DNA of 64,000 nt from Blastococcus colisei (GTDB lineage Bacteria > Actinomycetota > Actinomycetes > Mycobacteriales > Geodermatophilaceae). The stretch is taken from assembly GCF_006717095.1 (NCBI RefSeq), contig NZ_VFQE01000001.1, positions 1,674,001 through 1,738,000 on the forward strand, in the 5' to 3' direction. Below the pieces are notes generated by a model that was given only the letters and a program-made list of their open reading frames with translations, was not told where the DNA came from and made no database searches. Shown here one piece after another: positions 1-7,709 of the stretch (position 1 is the first letter of the stretch; each line of letters starts with the position of its first letter). A program made the position numbers and the translations under genes.

Positions 1-16
1 TCTGCACAGTTGCTCC

Positions 17-658
17 TCAGGGTGCGGTGGCGGGGCGGTAGGCGGAGAGGAACTGGTCGATCGCGGCGTCGGTGAGCCGGCTGAAGACGCCGTCCTCGAA
101 GGATGCGCCGGGCTGGTTGGCCAGCTGCTGGGAGATCAGCCCGCTGAGCACGACGGTGTAGAGGCGGACCGCGTCGTCGGAGTCGGCCGCCGGTGCCAGC
201 TGGCCGATTCGCACCGCCTCGGCGAACTCCGTGCGCACGTCCACCATCTCGTCGACCGCCGGGGCGAAGACGGCGGGGGAGGGCTCGAAGCCGGGGACCG
301 GGCGCCAGTGCAGGAGCTGGGCGGACGCGGGGTGCTCGACCGCCCACCGCACCACGGCCCGGGCGCCGGCGCGCAGCCGCGGGAGCCCGCGGTCCACGCC
401 GTCGACCGCCGCGCGCACGGCCGCCTGCTGGGCGCCCAGTCCCCGGGCGAACAGCGCGTCGTACATGGCGTGCCGGCTGGGGAAGTACTTGTACAGCGAC
501 GGCCCGCGGATGCCCATGCGCCGGGCCACCTCCGAGACCGTCAGCGCACCGACGCCCTCCTCGGTCATGAGGGCGAGCGCGTGGTCCAGCGCCTCGTCCC
601 GCACGGCCGCGCGGCGGCGCTCGATCCTCGTCGGCGCCAGGCTTGCATCCCTAGCCAC
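17..658 (-). CDS. TetR family transcriptional regulator
   Basis: A 213-residue regulator. An N-terminal helix-turn-helix is visible (TVSEVARRMGIRGPSLYKYF, about residues 38-57), followed by an all-helical TetR-type ligand and dimer domain. I chose the GTG at 658 because the frame upstream runs into the MarR gene and does not look like protein. That GTG lies inside a 14-bp inverted repeat (651-664), which suggests autoregulation. It lies 40 bp downstream of marR on the same strand, so the two may be co-transcribed. The effector and target genes are unknown, and the window ends just after the stop codon. Confidence 0.85.
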   Translation of the reverse strand: MARDASLAPTRIERRRAAVRDEALDHALALMTEEGVGALTVSEVARRMGIRGPSLYKYFPSRHAMYDALFARGLGAQQAAVRAAVDGVDRGLPRLRAGARAVVRWAVEHPASAQLLHWRPVPGFEPSPAVFAPAVDEMVDVRTEFAEAVRIGQLAPAADSDDAVRLYTVVLSGLISQQLANQPGASFEDGVFSRLTDAAIDQFLSAYRPATAP

Positions 659-664
659 GGCTAG
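651..664. promoter_or_regulatory. Inverted repeat over the TetR start codon, candidate operator
   Basis: CTAGCC and GGCTAG flank a 2-bp centre. The site covers the GTG start of the TetR gene, a position where repressor binding would block its own expression. The assignment rests only on position and symmetry. Confidence 0.45.
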
Positions 665-698
665 AGGGTGTAGCTGAACCGATCGGCCGTCAAGAGGT

Positions 699-1127
699 TC
701 AGTCGGGCCGGGCGTTCTCCTCGAGCTGGTCGAGCAGGCGGCGCAGGTGCGCCACGTCGCTGTCGTCCAGGCCGGCGCGCAGCCGGCCGTCGAACGAGGC
801 CGCGGCCCGACGTAGCCGGAGGAACAGGTGCTCACCCGATTCCGTCACGGTGACGACCTGCACCCGCCGGTTGCCGTCTGCGCGCTCGCGGGTCACCAGG
901 CCGGCGCGCTCCATCGCATCGAGGTGGTGGGTGAGCGTCGGCTGCCGCACGCCGACGGCCGCGGCCAGGTCGGCCTGGGTGCGGTGACTGCCGGCCGCCA
1001 GTGCCCGCAGCACCTGCCAGGTGGGGGTGGAGCCGCCGGCGCCGACGAGCACGTCGTCGAACGCTCGGCTCAACTCCTTGGCCACGCGGGCGATGAGCAG
1101 GCCGAGAGAGTCCTCCGAAGAAGCCAT
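699..1127 (-). CDS. MarR family transcriptional regulator
   Basis: 142 residues with the MarR winged-helix pattern: an N-terminal dimerisation helix (SLGLLIARVAKELSRAFDD), the recognition segment TQADLAAAVGVRQPTLTHHLDAMERAGLV at about 51-79, and a wing ending in a basic RRVQVVTVT strand. The ATG at 1127 is 6 nt from a TANNNT -10 box (TAAGCT on the minus strand, 1134-1139), so the mRNA is probably leaderless. A TTAG/CTAA operator-like repeat overlaps that -10, which points to autorepression. The ligand is unknown. The TetR gene follows after 40 bp. Confidence 0.88.
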   Translation of the reverse strand: MASSEDSLGLLIARVAKELSRAFDDVLVGAGGSTPTWQVLRALAAGSHRTQADLAAAVGVRQPTLTHHLDAMERAGLVTRERADGNRRVQVVTVTESGEHLFLRLRRAAASFDGRLRAGLDDSDVAHLRRLLDQLEENARPD

Positions 1128-1133
1128 CGGATC

Positions 1134-1161
1134 AGCTTAGGCGTCTAACCGTTAGGCGTCT
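1134..1161 (-). promoter_or_regulatory. Leaderless marR promoter with overlapping direct and inverted repeats
   Basis: TTAGGCGTCT occurs twice (1137-1146 and 1152-1161, 15 bp apart). The first copy extends to TTAGGCGTCTAA, whose TTAG and CTAA ends are inverted, as in MarR-family operators. The minus-strand -10 TAAGCT (1134-1139) overlaps it and stands 6 nt before the ATG. Confidence 0.55.
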
Positions 1162-1369
1162 CATCGTCGGTGAGTGGCTCGACGCGGCGGAGGAACGACC
1201 GGATCGCCAGGTGGTGCGAGAGGGGTTCCCGGTGCACGTCGCAGGCGGCCCAGGCCTTCTCGCGGTCGGGCGTGTGCACCCGCGGGTTGTTCCAGACCAG
1301 CCGCCACCGTGCAGCGGCACGACAGCCCTTCGCCGAGCAGAGCGCATCTCCTTCGTCCTGGCCGTCCAC
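1145..1369 (-). CDS. Small conserved actinobacterial protein
   Basis: 74 residues with a CSAKGC pair near the N-terminus (Cys11 and Cys16), a tryptophan-rich RWRLVWNNP stretch, and ACDVHREPLSHHL. The spaced Cys and His residues suggest a small metal-binding fold. Similar short proteins are widespread in actinobacteria and are sometimes labelled acetone carboxylase, a label I do not trust. The GTG at 1369 follows the upstream gene by 21 bp, so it is the last gene of a three-gene operon. Its stop codon lies inside the MarR repeat region. Function unknown. Confidence 0.7.
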   Translation of the reverse strand: MDGQDEGDALCSAKGCRAAARWRLVWNNPRVHTPDREKAWAACDVHREPLSHHLAIRSFLRRVEPLTDDETPNG

Positions 1370-1390
1370 GCCGACAGTGTGGGCGTGGGC

Positions 1391-1696
1391 TCAGGGCAGG
1401 CGCTGCACGAGCGTTCGGGCAACCTCGACGGCGTGCGGATCGGGCGCACCGGCCGCGGCGCGGAGCCAGGCGGTCAGCGGGGCGGCGAGCGCGGGGGAGA
1501 GGGCGGCGATCCACGCACCGGTCCACGCCCGCGCCTCCGCTACGTGCTCGGTGCCGCCGTCCGGGGCGTGCGCGACCACCTCCGGCCGGGTGGCCAGCAG
1601 TCCGCCCAGCCGCCAGTCACCGGGCGTGGTGCGCGCGGCCAGGTGCTCGAGCCGGTCGGCCGCCGTGCGGAGCAGCGTCGCGTCGTCCACGGTCAT
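1391..1696 (-). CDS. Hypothetical protein, 101 aa
   Basis: Rich in Ala, Leu and Arg, with no signal peptide or membrane segment. It begins MTVDDATLLRTAADRLEHLA and contains TRPEVVAHAPDG and an Ala-rich amphipathic C-terminal half, so probably a small helical protein. Its ATG overlaps the stop codon of the GNAT gene in an ATGA junction (1693-1696), so the two are translationally coupled. I do not recognise a family. Confidence 0.65.
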   Translation of the reverse strand: MTVDDATLLRTAADRLEHLAARTTPGDWRLGGLLATRPEVVAHAPDGGTEHVAEARAWTGAWIAALSPALAAPLTAWLRAAAGAPDPHAVEVARTLVQRLP

Positions 1697-2130
1697 GACG
1701 CCTCACGCCGCATCGGCACGTGCGGGATGCCGTCCTCGACGTAACCGGGACCGCTGAGCCGGAAGCCGAACTGCTCGTACCAGCCCTGCAGGTGCGCCTG
1801 GGCGCCGAGCGTGATCGGTCCCTGGCAGAGGGCGATGCCCTCGTGCATCAGCCGGGCCGCGAGGCCTCTCCCGCGGAACCGGGCCGCGGTCGCGACCCGG
1901 CCGATCGCCCGGGTCGCGCCGTCGTCGAGGACCCGGATGGTGGCGGCGACCTCGCCGTCGGACTCCAGCCACAGGTGCACGGTCGCGGGCTCGGTGTCCC
2001 GGCCGTCCAGCTCGGGATAGGGGCACTCCTGCTCGACGACGAAGACGTCCACCCGCAGCCGGCAGAGGGCGTAGACCTCGAAGGGGGTCAGCTCGGCGAA
2101 CCGGGCCCGGCGCAGGGAGGGGGACGTCAT
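1693..2130 (-). CDS. ElaA-like GNAT acetyltransferase
   Basis: 145 residues, the usual length of ElaA-type GNAT proteins. The N-terminal FAELTPFEVYALCRLRVDVFVVEQECPYPELDGRD segment is diagnostic of that subfamily. The acetyl-CoA loop is seen as RVATAARFRGRGLAARLM (about 78-95). It probably N-acetylates a small amine or a protein; ElaA substrates are not settled. It is first in a minus-strand operon of three genes and diverges from the iron transporter, sharing a 116-bp intergenic region with it. Confidence 0.85.
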   Translation of the reverse strand: MTSPSLRRARFAELTPFEVYALCRLRVDVFVVEQECPYPELDGRDTEPATVHLWLESDGEVAATIRVLDDGATRAIGRVATAARFRGRGLAARLMHEGIALCQGPITLGAQAHLQGWYEQFGFRLSGPGYVEDGIPHVPMRREAS

Positions 2131-2197
2131 GCCCTAGTTGTAGCCGACGTCCCGGAGCGGGGCGCCGGGCGCGTGTCCGGCGACGGGCGCGCCGTGG

Positions 2198-2216
2198 TTA
2201 GGTGTGCCTTGCCTAC
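2198..2216. promoter_or_regulatory. IdeR/DtxR-like iron box upstream of the Fe3+ transporter
   Basis: The 19 bp TTAGGTGTGCCTTGCCTAC match the IdeR/DtxR consensus at 13 of 19 positions, including the TTAGGT and CCTA ends. The site is 30 bp before the start of the ferric-binding lipoprotein. An IdeR ortholog is encoded at 56641-57366. Iron repression is inferred, not shown. Confidence 0.65.
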
Positions 2217-2232
2217 AGCACGCGGTGGACCC

Positions 2233-2238
2233 AGGAGG
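2233..2238 (+). promoter_or_regulatory. Ribosome binding site that decides the SBP start
   Basis: AGGAGG lies 8 nt before the GTG at 2247 but 14 nt before the ATG at 2253. This favours GTG as the true start of the iron-binding protein. Confidence 0.6.
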
Positions 2239-2246
2239 AACAGCAC

Positions 2247-3272
2247 GTGACCATGTCCCGCCGGACGATCGGCAGTCTCCTGACCTCGGCCGGGGTGCTC
2301 GGCGCGCTGACGGCGTGCGGCAACTCCGCGGCGTCCGACGAGGGCGAGACGCTCACCGTCTACAGCGCCCAGCACGAGAGCCTGGTCCGCACGATGGTCG
2401 AGGGCTTCACCGAGGAGACCGGCATCGAGCTGGAGTTCCGGGATGCCAACGACTCCGAGCTGGCCAACCAGATCGTGCAGGAGGGCGAGGCCTCGCCGGC
2501 CGACGTCTTCCTCACCGAGAACAGCCCGGCGATCGACGTCGTCGACAGGGCGGGCCTGCTCGCGCCCGTCGACCCGTCGACGCTGGACCAGGTCGAGGCG
2601 CCCTACCGGCCGGAGTCGGGCAACTGGGTGGGCTTCGCCGCCCGGTCGACCGCGCTGATCCACAACCCGGCGGAGATCGCCGAGGAGGAGCTGCCGGCCT
2701 CGATGCTCGACCTCGCCGGGCCGGAGTGGGAGGGCCGGGTCGCCATCGCGCCCGGCGGCGCCGACTTCCAGGCGATCGTCAGCGCCGTCCTCGCGCTCGA
2801 GGGCGAGGACGCCACCCGCGAGTGGCTGGCCGGCCTGGAGCGCAACGGCGAGATCTACGCCAGCAACACCGCGATCATGAAGGCCGTCGACGAGGGCGAG
2901 GTCCCGGTCGGCATCACCTACCACTACTACTGGTTCCGCGACCAGGCCCAGGACGGCCTCATCGGCGACGACGCCGAGCTGCACTACTTCCGCAACCAGG
3001 ACCCGGGCGCGTTCGTCAGCGTCTCCGGTGCCGGCGTGCTCGCCTCCTCCGACCAGAAGGACGACGCGCAGCGCCTGGTCGAGTGGCTGACCAGCCCCGA
3101 GGGGCAGGAGCGGCTGGCCGACAGCAGCGCGCTGGAGTACGCCGTCGGCGTCGGCGTCCCCTCCGCCGAGGCGCTCCCGCCGCTGGCCGAGCTGCAGGCG
3201 CCCGCGGTCGACCCCGGCTCGCTCGACGCCCCGCTGGTCACCGAGCTGATGCAGGAGGTCGGGCTGCTCTGA
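2247..3272 (+). CDS. Fe3+ ABC transporter substrate-binding lipoprotein
   Basis: 341 residues. The N-terminus is a lipoprotein signal (basic MSRR, hydrophobic core, lipobox LTAC with Cys at about residue 24), so the protein is anchored outside the membrane. ETLTVYSAQHESLVRTMVEGF and the YHYYWFRDQ segment, with its paired tyrosines, match FbpA/FutA ferric-binding proteins, where such tyrosines coordinate Fe3+. It precedes permease and ATPase genes with overlapping junctions. The iron box at 2198 suggests repression in iron-replete cells. Iron is the likeliest substrate, though some relatives bind other ligands. Confidence 0.9.
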   Translation: MTMSRRTIGSLLTSAGVLGALTACGNSAASDEGETLTVYSAQHESLVRTMVEGFTEETGIELEFRDANDSELANQIVQEGEASPADVFLTENSPAIDVVDRAGLLAPVDPSTLDQVEAPYRPESGNWVGFAARSTALIHNPAEIAEEELPASMLDLAGPEWEGRVAIAPGGADFQAIVSAVLALEGEDATREWLAGLERNGEIYASNTAIMKAVDEGEVPVGITYHYYWFRDQAQDGLIGDDAELHYFRNQDPGAFVSVSGAGVLASSDQKDDAQRLVEWLTSPEGQERLADSSALEYAVGVGVPSAEALPPLAELQAPAVDPGSLDAPLVTELMQEVGLL

Positions 3273-4879
3273 CCACACCCACGCTGCCGGTCCCGGGGCC
3301 CGGGGCGCCGGTCGTCCCGGCGGCCCGGGGCTCCCGGCCGTCCGCGTTCCCGGCCCGCCGGCTGCGCCGGTCGCCGGTGACGCTGGCACTGGCCGTGGGC
3401 GTGGCCGCTCTCGCGCTGCTGCCGCTGGGCTACATCACCTGGTACACCGCCGACCTCGGCTGGGACGGGGTCCGCGAGCTCGTGCTGCGGCCGCGGGTCG
3501 CGGAGCTGCTCTGGAACACCACCAGGCTGGTCCTGGGCACGGTGGTCTGCTGCGCGGTGCTCGGGGTCGGGGCGGCCTGGCTCGTCGAGCGCTCGTCGGT
3601 GCCGGCCCGCCGGATCTGGCACGTGCTGCTGGTCGCCCCGCTGGCGGTGCCGGCGTTCGTGAACAGCTACGCGTGGATCTCGCTGCTGCCCGGCCTGGAC
3701 ACCTACGCCGGCGCGCTGCTGGTCGTGACGCTCTCCTACTTCCCGTTCGTGTACCTGCCGGTCGCCGCGGCGTTCCGTGGGCTGGACCCGGCGCTCGAGG
3801 ACACCGCCCGCGGGCTGGGCCTGTCCACCTGGGCGGTGTTCCGCCGGGTTCAGCTGCCCCAGCTGCGCGTGGCGCTGCTGGGCGGAAGCCTGCTGGTAGC
3901 CCTCCACCTGCTCGCCGAGTTCGGCGCGCTGCAGATGCTGCGCTACCCCACCTTCACCACCGCCATCTACGACCAGTACCGCGCCACGTTCAACGGGCCG
4001 GGCGCCACGATGCTGGCCGGGATCCTCGTCCTGCTCTGCCTGGGCCTGCTGCTGGCCGAGATCCGGCTGCGCGGACGGCGCGGCTACGCGCGCACCGCCC
4101 GCGGCGCCGCCCGCCCCGTCCGGCCGGTGGACCTCCGGGGCCTCACCGCGCCGGCCCTGCTCGCGCTGGGCGCGCTCGTCGGGCTCGCCCTCGTCGTGCC
4201 CCTGGTCAGCCTCGGCTACTGGATGACCAGCGGCCGCGCGGCGACGTTCGAATGGGCGGCGCTGACCACCACCACGGGGACGACGCTGGCGCTGGCCACC
4301 GCGGCGGCCGCCGTCACCACCGCGATGGCGCTGCCCACCGGCTGGCTCGCCGTCCGGGCTCGCGGCCGCATCTCGACCCTGCTCGAGCGGAGCACCTACC
4401 TCGGCAGCTCCGTCCCCGGCATCGTCGTCGCCCTGGCGCTGGTGACCCTCAGCATCCGGGCCACGCCGTGGCTCTACCAGACCGTCCCGGTGCTGCTGGC
4501 CGCCTACGCGATCCTGTTCCTGCCGCGGGCGATCGTCACCGTCCGATCCGCGGTCGAGCAGGCGCCGCCGCTGTACGACGACGTCGCGTCGTCCCTCGGG
4601 TCGTCGGCGCCCGACCGGCTGCGCCGGATCACGCTGCCGCTGCTGGCGCCGGGCATCGGCGCCGGCGCCGCGCTGGTCTTCCTCGCCGTCGTCACCGAAC
4701 TCACCGCGACCCTGCTGCTGGCCCCGACCGGAACGACCACCCTGGCGACGGCGTTCTGGTCGGCGAGCAGCGCCCTGGAGTACGGCGCGGCGGCGCCCTA
4801 CGCCGTGATCATGGTGCTGCTCTCCGCGCCCGCTACCGTGCTGCTGTCCCGAGATGCCCGACGAGGTCTGACCCCATGA
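3269..4879 (+). CDS. Fe3+ ABC transporter permease (FbpB type, two fused halves)
   Basis: A 536-residue integral membrane protein with two repeated permease halves. Each half carries an EAA-type cytoplasmic loop: LEDTARGLGLSTWAVFRRV in the first and YDDVASSLGSSAPDRLRRI in the second. About twelve membrane segments are expected. The start is unusual: the only start-like codon at the junction is CTG at 3269, overlapping the preceding TGA (CTGA), with AGGAGG 10 nt upstream. The next standard start is GTG at 3377, which would give 500 residues beginning at the first membrane helix. The ATGA overlap at 4876 couples it to the ATPase. Confidence 0.88.
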   Translation: MTTPTLPVPGPGAPVVPAARGSRPSAFPARRLRRSPVTLALAVGVAALALLPLGYITWYTADLGWDGVRELVLRPRVAELLWNTTRLVLGTVVCCAVLGVGAAWLVERSSVPARRIWHVLLVAPLAVPAFVNSYAWISLLPGLDTYAGALLVVTLSYFPFVYLPVAAAFRGLDPALEDTARGLGLSTWAVFRRVQLPQLRVALLGGSLLVALHLLAEFGALQMLRYPTFTTAIYDQYRATFNGPGATMLAGILVLLCLGLLLAEIRLRGRRGYARTARGAARPVRPVDLRGLTAPALLALGALVGLALVVPLVSLGYWMTSGRAATFEWAALTTTTGTTLALATAAAAVTTAMALPTGWLAVRARGRISTLLERSTYLGSSVPGIVVALALVTLSIRATPWLYQTVPVLLAAYAILFLPRAIVTVRSAVEQAPPLYDDVASSLGSSAPDRLRRITLPLLAPGIGAGAALVFLAVVTELTATLLLAPTGTTTLATAFWSASSALEYGAAAPYAVIMVLLSAPATVLLSRDARRGLTP

Positions 4880-5952
4880 GCTCCCTGACCGTCACAGCGC
4901 TGACCAAGGCCTTCGGCACCACTCCGGTCCTCACCGGAGTCGACCTGCACGTCCCCGGGGGGAGCTTCACCGCGCTGCTGGGCCCGTCCGGCTGCGGCAA
5001 GACGACGCTGCTGCGCCTGATCGCCGGCTTCGACGACCCCGACTCCGGCACCGTGGCCCTGGGCGACCGCGTCGTGGCGGGGGAGGGCCGCAGCGTGGCC
5101 GCCCGCCGGCGCGGCATCGGCTTCGTGCCCCAGGAGGGCGGGCTGTTCCCGCACCTGACCGTGGCCGGCAACATCAGCTTCGGGCTGCCCCGCCGGCAGC
5201 GGCGCGACGGCGGCCGGGTCCGGGAGCTGCTCCAGCTGGTGGGGCTGGACACCGTGCTCGCCGACCGCTCGCCGCACCAGCTCTCGGGCGGTCAGCAGCA
5301 GCGCGTCGCCCTCGCCCGGGCCCTGGCGCCCGCGCCCTCGCTGGTGCTGCTCGACGAGCCGTTCTCCTCCCTGGACGCGGGGCTGCGCGAGGAGACCCGG
5401 CTGGCGGTCTCCTCGGCGCTGGAAGCCACCGGCGCGACCGCCGTGCTGGTCACCCACGACCAGGCCGAGGCGTTGTCCATGGCCGACCAGGTGGCGGTGC
5501 TCCGCGACGGGCGGCTCGTGCAGCTCACCGATCCGCGCACGCTGTACCGCAGCCCGCGCGACCTCGACGTCGCCACCTTCGTCGGCGAGGCGGTCGTGCT
5601 CGACGCCGACGTGCACGGCGGGACGGCGCACTGCGCGCTGGGCGCCGTGCCCTGCCAGGGTGCCGTGGCCGACGGCCCGGCCCGCGTGCTCCTGCGCCCC
5701 GAGCAGCTCCGGCTCTCGACGCCCGGCCGGGCCGGTGCCGTGGTGGCCCGCGTCCGCAGCGTCGACTTCTACGGGCACGACTCGCGCGTCTGGCTGGCCC
5801 TTCCCGACGGCGGCACGGTGAGCGCGCGGCTCGACGGCGCGGACCTGCCGTCGGTCGGCGACGACGTCGCGGTGACCGTGCGCGGCACGGCGCTCGCCTT
5901 CCCCGTGAGCGGTCCGGCCGAGGTGACCGCGCCCCTGCAGCCCTCCGCCTGA
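4876..5952 (+). CDS. Fe3+ ABC transporter ATP-binding protein
   Basis: 358 residues. Walker A is GPSGCGKTT (36-44), the signature is LSGGQQQR (136-143), Walker B is LVLLDE (156-161), and the H-loop is VTHDQAEALSMAD. A C-terminal TOBE-like domain (about 240-358) fits the Fbp/Pot family. It energises the permease encoded just upstream and starts in an ATGA overlap with it. No terminator is evident before the aldolase operon 99 bp downstream, so read-through is possible, but that operon has its own promoter. Confidence 0.93.
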   Translation: MSSLTVTALTKAFGTTPVLTGVDLHVPGGSFTALLGPSGCGKTTLLRLIAGFDDPDSGTVALGDRVVAGEGRSVAARRRGIGFVPQEGGLFPHLTVAGNISFGLPRRQRRDGGRVRELLQLVGLDTVLADRSPHQLSGGQQQRVALARALAPAPSLVLLDEPFSSLDAGLREETRLAVSSALEATGATAVLVTHDQAEALSMADQVAVLRDGRLVQLTDPRTLYRSPRDLDVATFVGEAVVLDADVHGGTAHCALGAVPCQGAVADGPARVLLRPEQLRLSTPGRAGAVVARVRSVDFYGHDSRVWLALPDGGTVSARLDGADLPSVGDDVAVTVRGTALAFPVSGPAEVTAPLQPSA

Positions 5953-6027
5953 CCGCGCCTGCCCGACCGCCGGCCGGATCCGGACGCCGCCGATCCACCA
6001 CGCCGGGACCACTGCGCAGCGATCACG

Positions 6028-6046
6028 TTAGGGAAGCCTAAGCTTC
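6028..6046. promoter_or_regulatory. IdeR-like box over a leaderless promoter
   Basis: TTAGGGAAGCCTAAGC contains a perfect TTAGG-N4-CCTAA inverted repeat and matches the IdeR consensus at 12 of 19 positions. The -10 hexamer TAAGCT (6039-6044) lies within it, and the aldolase GTG follows after 7 nt, the spacing of leaderless actinobacterial genes. A bound repressor would cover the -10. Confidence 0.55.
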
Positions 6047-6051
6047 GCGCC

Positions 6052-6849
6052 GTGGACCTCTTCCTCTTCACGGTGGACCCTTCCTGGGGGCGCGACGTGG
6101 TCGCCGCCGGAGCGGCCGGGATCGTCGTCGACTGGGAGCGCCGGGGCAAGGCGCGTCGGCAGCAGGGCGAGAACACCCAGATCAACGACGACACCCCCGA
6201 GGACCTGACCCGCATGCGGGCGGCCACCGACGGGCGGCTGGTCTGCCGGATCAACGGGTACGGGCCCTGGACCCCGGCGGAGGTGGACGAGGCCGTCGCC
6301 CGCGGCGCCGACGAGATCCTGCTGCCCATGGTCCGCACGGTCGACGAGGTGGACCGCACCCTCGACCTGGCCGCCGGCCGGTGCGGCGTCGGCATCCTCG
6401 TGGAGACGCAGGACGCGGTCGACCGGTCGGCCGCCCTCGCCCGGCGTCCGCTGTCGCGGATCTACGTCGGCCTCAACGACCTGCGCATCGACCGGGGCTC
6501 CGACGAGCTGTTCCGGCCGCTGGTCGACGGCACGGTCGACGCCGTGCGTGCGACGGTCTCCCAGCCGTTCGGGGTGGGCGGCCTGACGCTGCCCGGCAGC
6601 GGATTCCCCGTGAGCGCCGGCCTGCTCGCGGCCGAGCTGGTCCGCCTGCGCACCGACTTCACCTTCCTCCGGCGGTCGTTCACCGCCGACATGGCCGGCC
6701 GCGACCCGTTCGTCGAGGTCCCGCGGCTGCTGGACTCCCTCGCCGCGCTCCGGCGCAACGATGCCGCCGAGGCGGCCGTGCACCGGTCCCTGTTCGTCGA
6801 CGCCGTGACCGGGCGGCCGGTCGCAGCGGCGGTGACGGCGCCGGCGTGA
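6052..6849 (+). CDS. HpcH/HpaI-type aldolase / citrate lyase-like protein
   Basis: 265 residues with the PEP/pyruvate-binding TIM-barrel pattern: CRINGYG with Arg66, VETQDAV with Glu118, and YVGLNDL with Asp143. Glu118 and Asp143 are likely the Mg2+ ligands. Family members cleave or form 2-keto acids, malyl-type or citryl-CoA compounds; the substrate here is unknown. It is first in an operon with an epimerase and a GT2 enzyme, joined by GTGA and ATGA overlaps, a very unusual partnership for this fold. The GTG at 6052 is probably leaderless and lies under an IdeR-like box. It may make or modify a carboxylated sugar precursor. Confidence 0.8.
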   Translation: MDLFLFTVDPSWGRDVVAAGAAGIVVDWERRGKARRQQGENTQINDDTPEDLTRMRAATDGRLVCRINGYGPWTPAEVDEAVARGADEILLPMVRTVDEVDRTLDLAAGRCGVGILVETQDAVDRSAALARRPLSRIYVGLNDLRIDRGSDELFRPLVDGTVDAVRATVSQPFGVGGLTLPGSGFPVSAGLLAAELVRLRTDFTFLRRSFTADMAGRDPFVEVPRLLDSLAALRRNDAAEAAVHRSLFVDAVTGRPVAAAVTAPA

Positions 6850-7709
6850 GGGCGCTCGTCACCGGCGCCGGCGGCTTCGTCGGCCGGCACCTCGTGGACC
6901 GGCTGACCGCCGACGGCTGGGACGTCGTCGGCCTCACCCGGGACCGGGTCGACCTGGCCGATCCCGTCGCCGGCGCGGCCGCGGTGCGCGCCGCCGACCC
7001 CGACGTGGCGTTCTCGCTGGCCGCCGGCCGGGCCAAGGCCACCGCGGCGGAACGGGCGGCGACGACGGCGGTGAACACCAGCCCGTGGCTGGTCGACGCG
7101 CTGCCCGACCGGTGCCGCGCCGTGGTCCGGCTGGGATCCTCCACCGAGTACGCCGCGTCGCCGCGTCCGCTCACGGAGGAGGCGGCGCTGGAGCCGCGCG
7201 GCTTCTTCGGCGCCACCAAGGCCGCCGGGTCCCTGCTGCTGCTGGGCGCCGCGGCCGAGCGGGGGGTCCGGGCGGCCGTGCTGCGTGCGTTCCAGGTCTA
7301 CGGCCCCGGTGACCATCCCACCCGGCTGGTCCCGGTCGTCCTCTCCGCCGCCCGCACCGGCGGGACCGTGCCGCTGCCGGCCCGGCTGAGCCGGCGCGAC
7401 TGGGTCTGGGTCGGCGACGTCGTCGACGCGTGCGTGCGGGCCGCCACCGACGACAGCCTGCCGGCAGGGACGGTCCTCAACATCGGCACCGGCGTGCAGA
7501 CCAGCACCGAGGAGCTGGTCGAGACGGCCGCGCGGGTGACCGGCCGGCCGATCGCCACCGCCGCCGGCGCGCACCCGGGCCGCGCCTGGGACAGCGCCGA
7601 CTGGGTCAGCGACCCGTCGGCTGCCCGCCGCCTGCTGGGCTGGACGCCGACGGTGGACCTCGCCGAGGGCCTGGCCCGCACCTGGGCGGTGGAGGGCGGA
7701 GCGGCATGA
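6846..7709 (+). CDS. NAD-dependent epimerase/dehydratase with altered active site
   Basis: 287 residues of extended SDR fold. The nucleotide-binding loop is TGAGGFVG (6-13) and the serine region is LGSSTEYAAS (about 97-106). The normal YxxxK catalytic motif reads FGATK (121-125), so the usual tyrosine is Phe121. Either chemistry is altered or the protein works as a binding or reductase-like partner. A sugar-nucleotide substrate is likely from the C-terminal VYGPGDHPTRLVP and the RDWVWVGDVVDA segment. It overlaps the aldolase (GTGA) and the GT2 gene (ATGA), so one mRNA makes all three. Confidence 0.85.
   Translation: MRALVTGAGGFVGRHLVDRLTADGWDVVGLTRDRVDLADPVAGAAAVRAADPDVAFSLAAGRAKATAAERAATTAVNTSPWLVDALPDRCRAVVRLGSSTEYAASPRPLTEEAALEPRGFFGATKAAGSLLLLGAAAERGVRAAVLRAFQVYGPGDHPTRLVPVVLSAARTGGTVPLPARLSRRDWVWVGDVVDACVRAATDDSLPAGTVLNIGTGVQTSTEELVETAARVTGRPIATAAGAHPGRAWDSADWVSDPSAARRLLGWTPTVDLAEGLARTWAVEGGAA

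Noticed and set aside
2127-3389. 420-codon frame opposite the iron-binding protein
   Set aside because: Low-complexity shadow; the plus-strand gene has a lipobox and family motifs.
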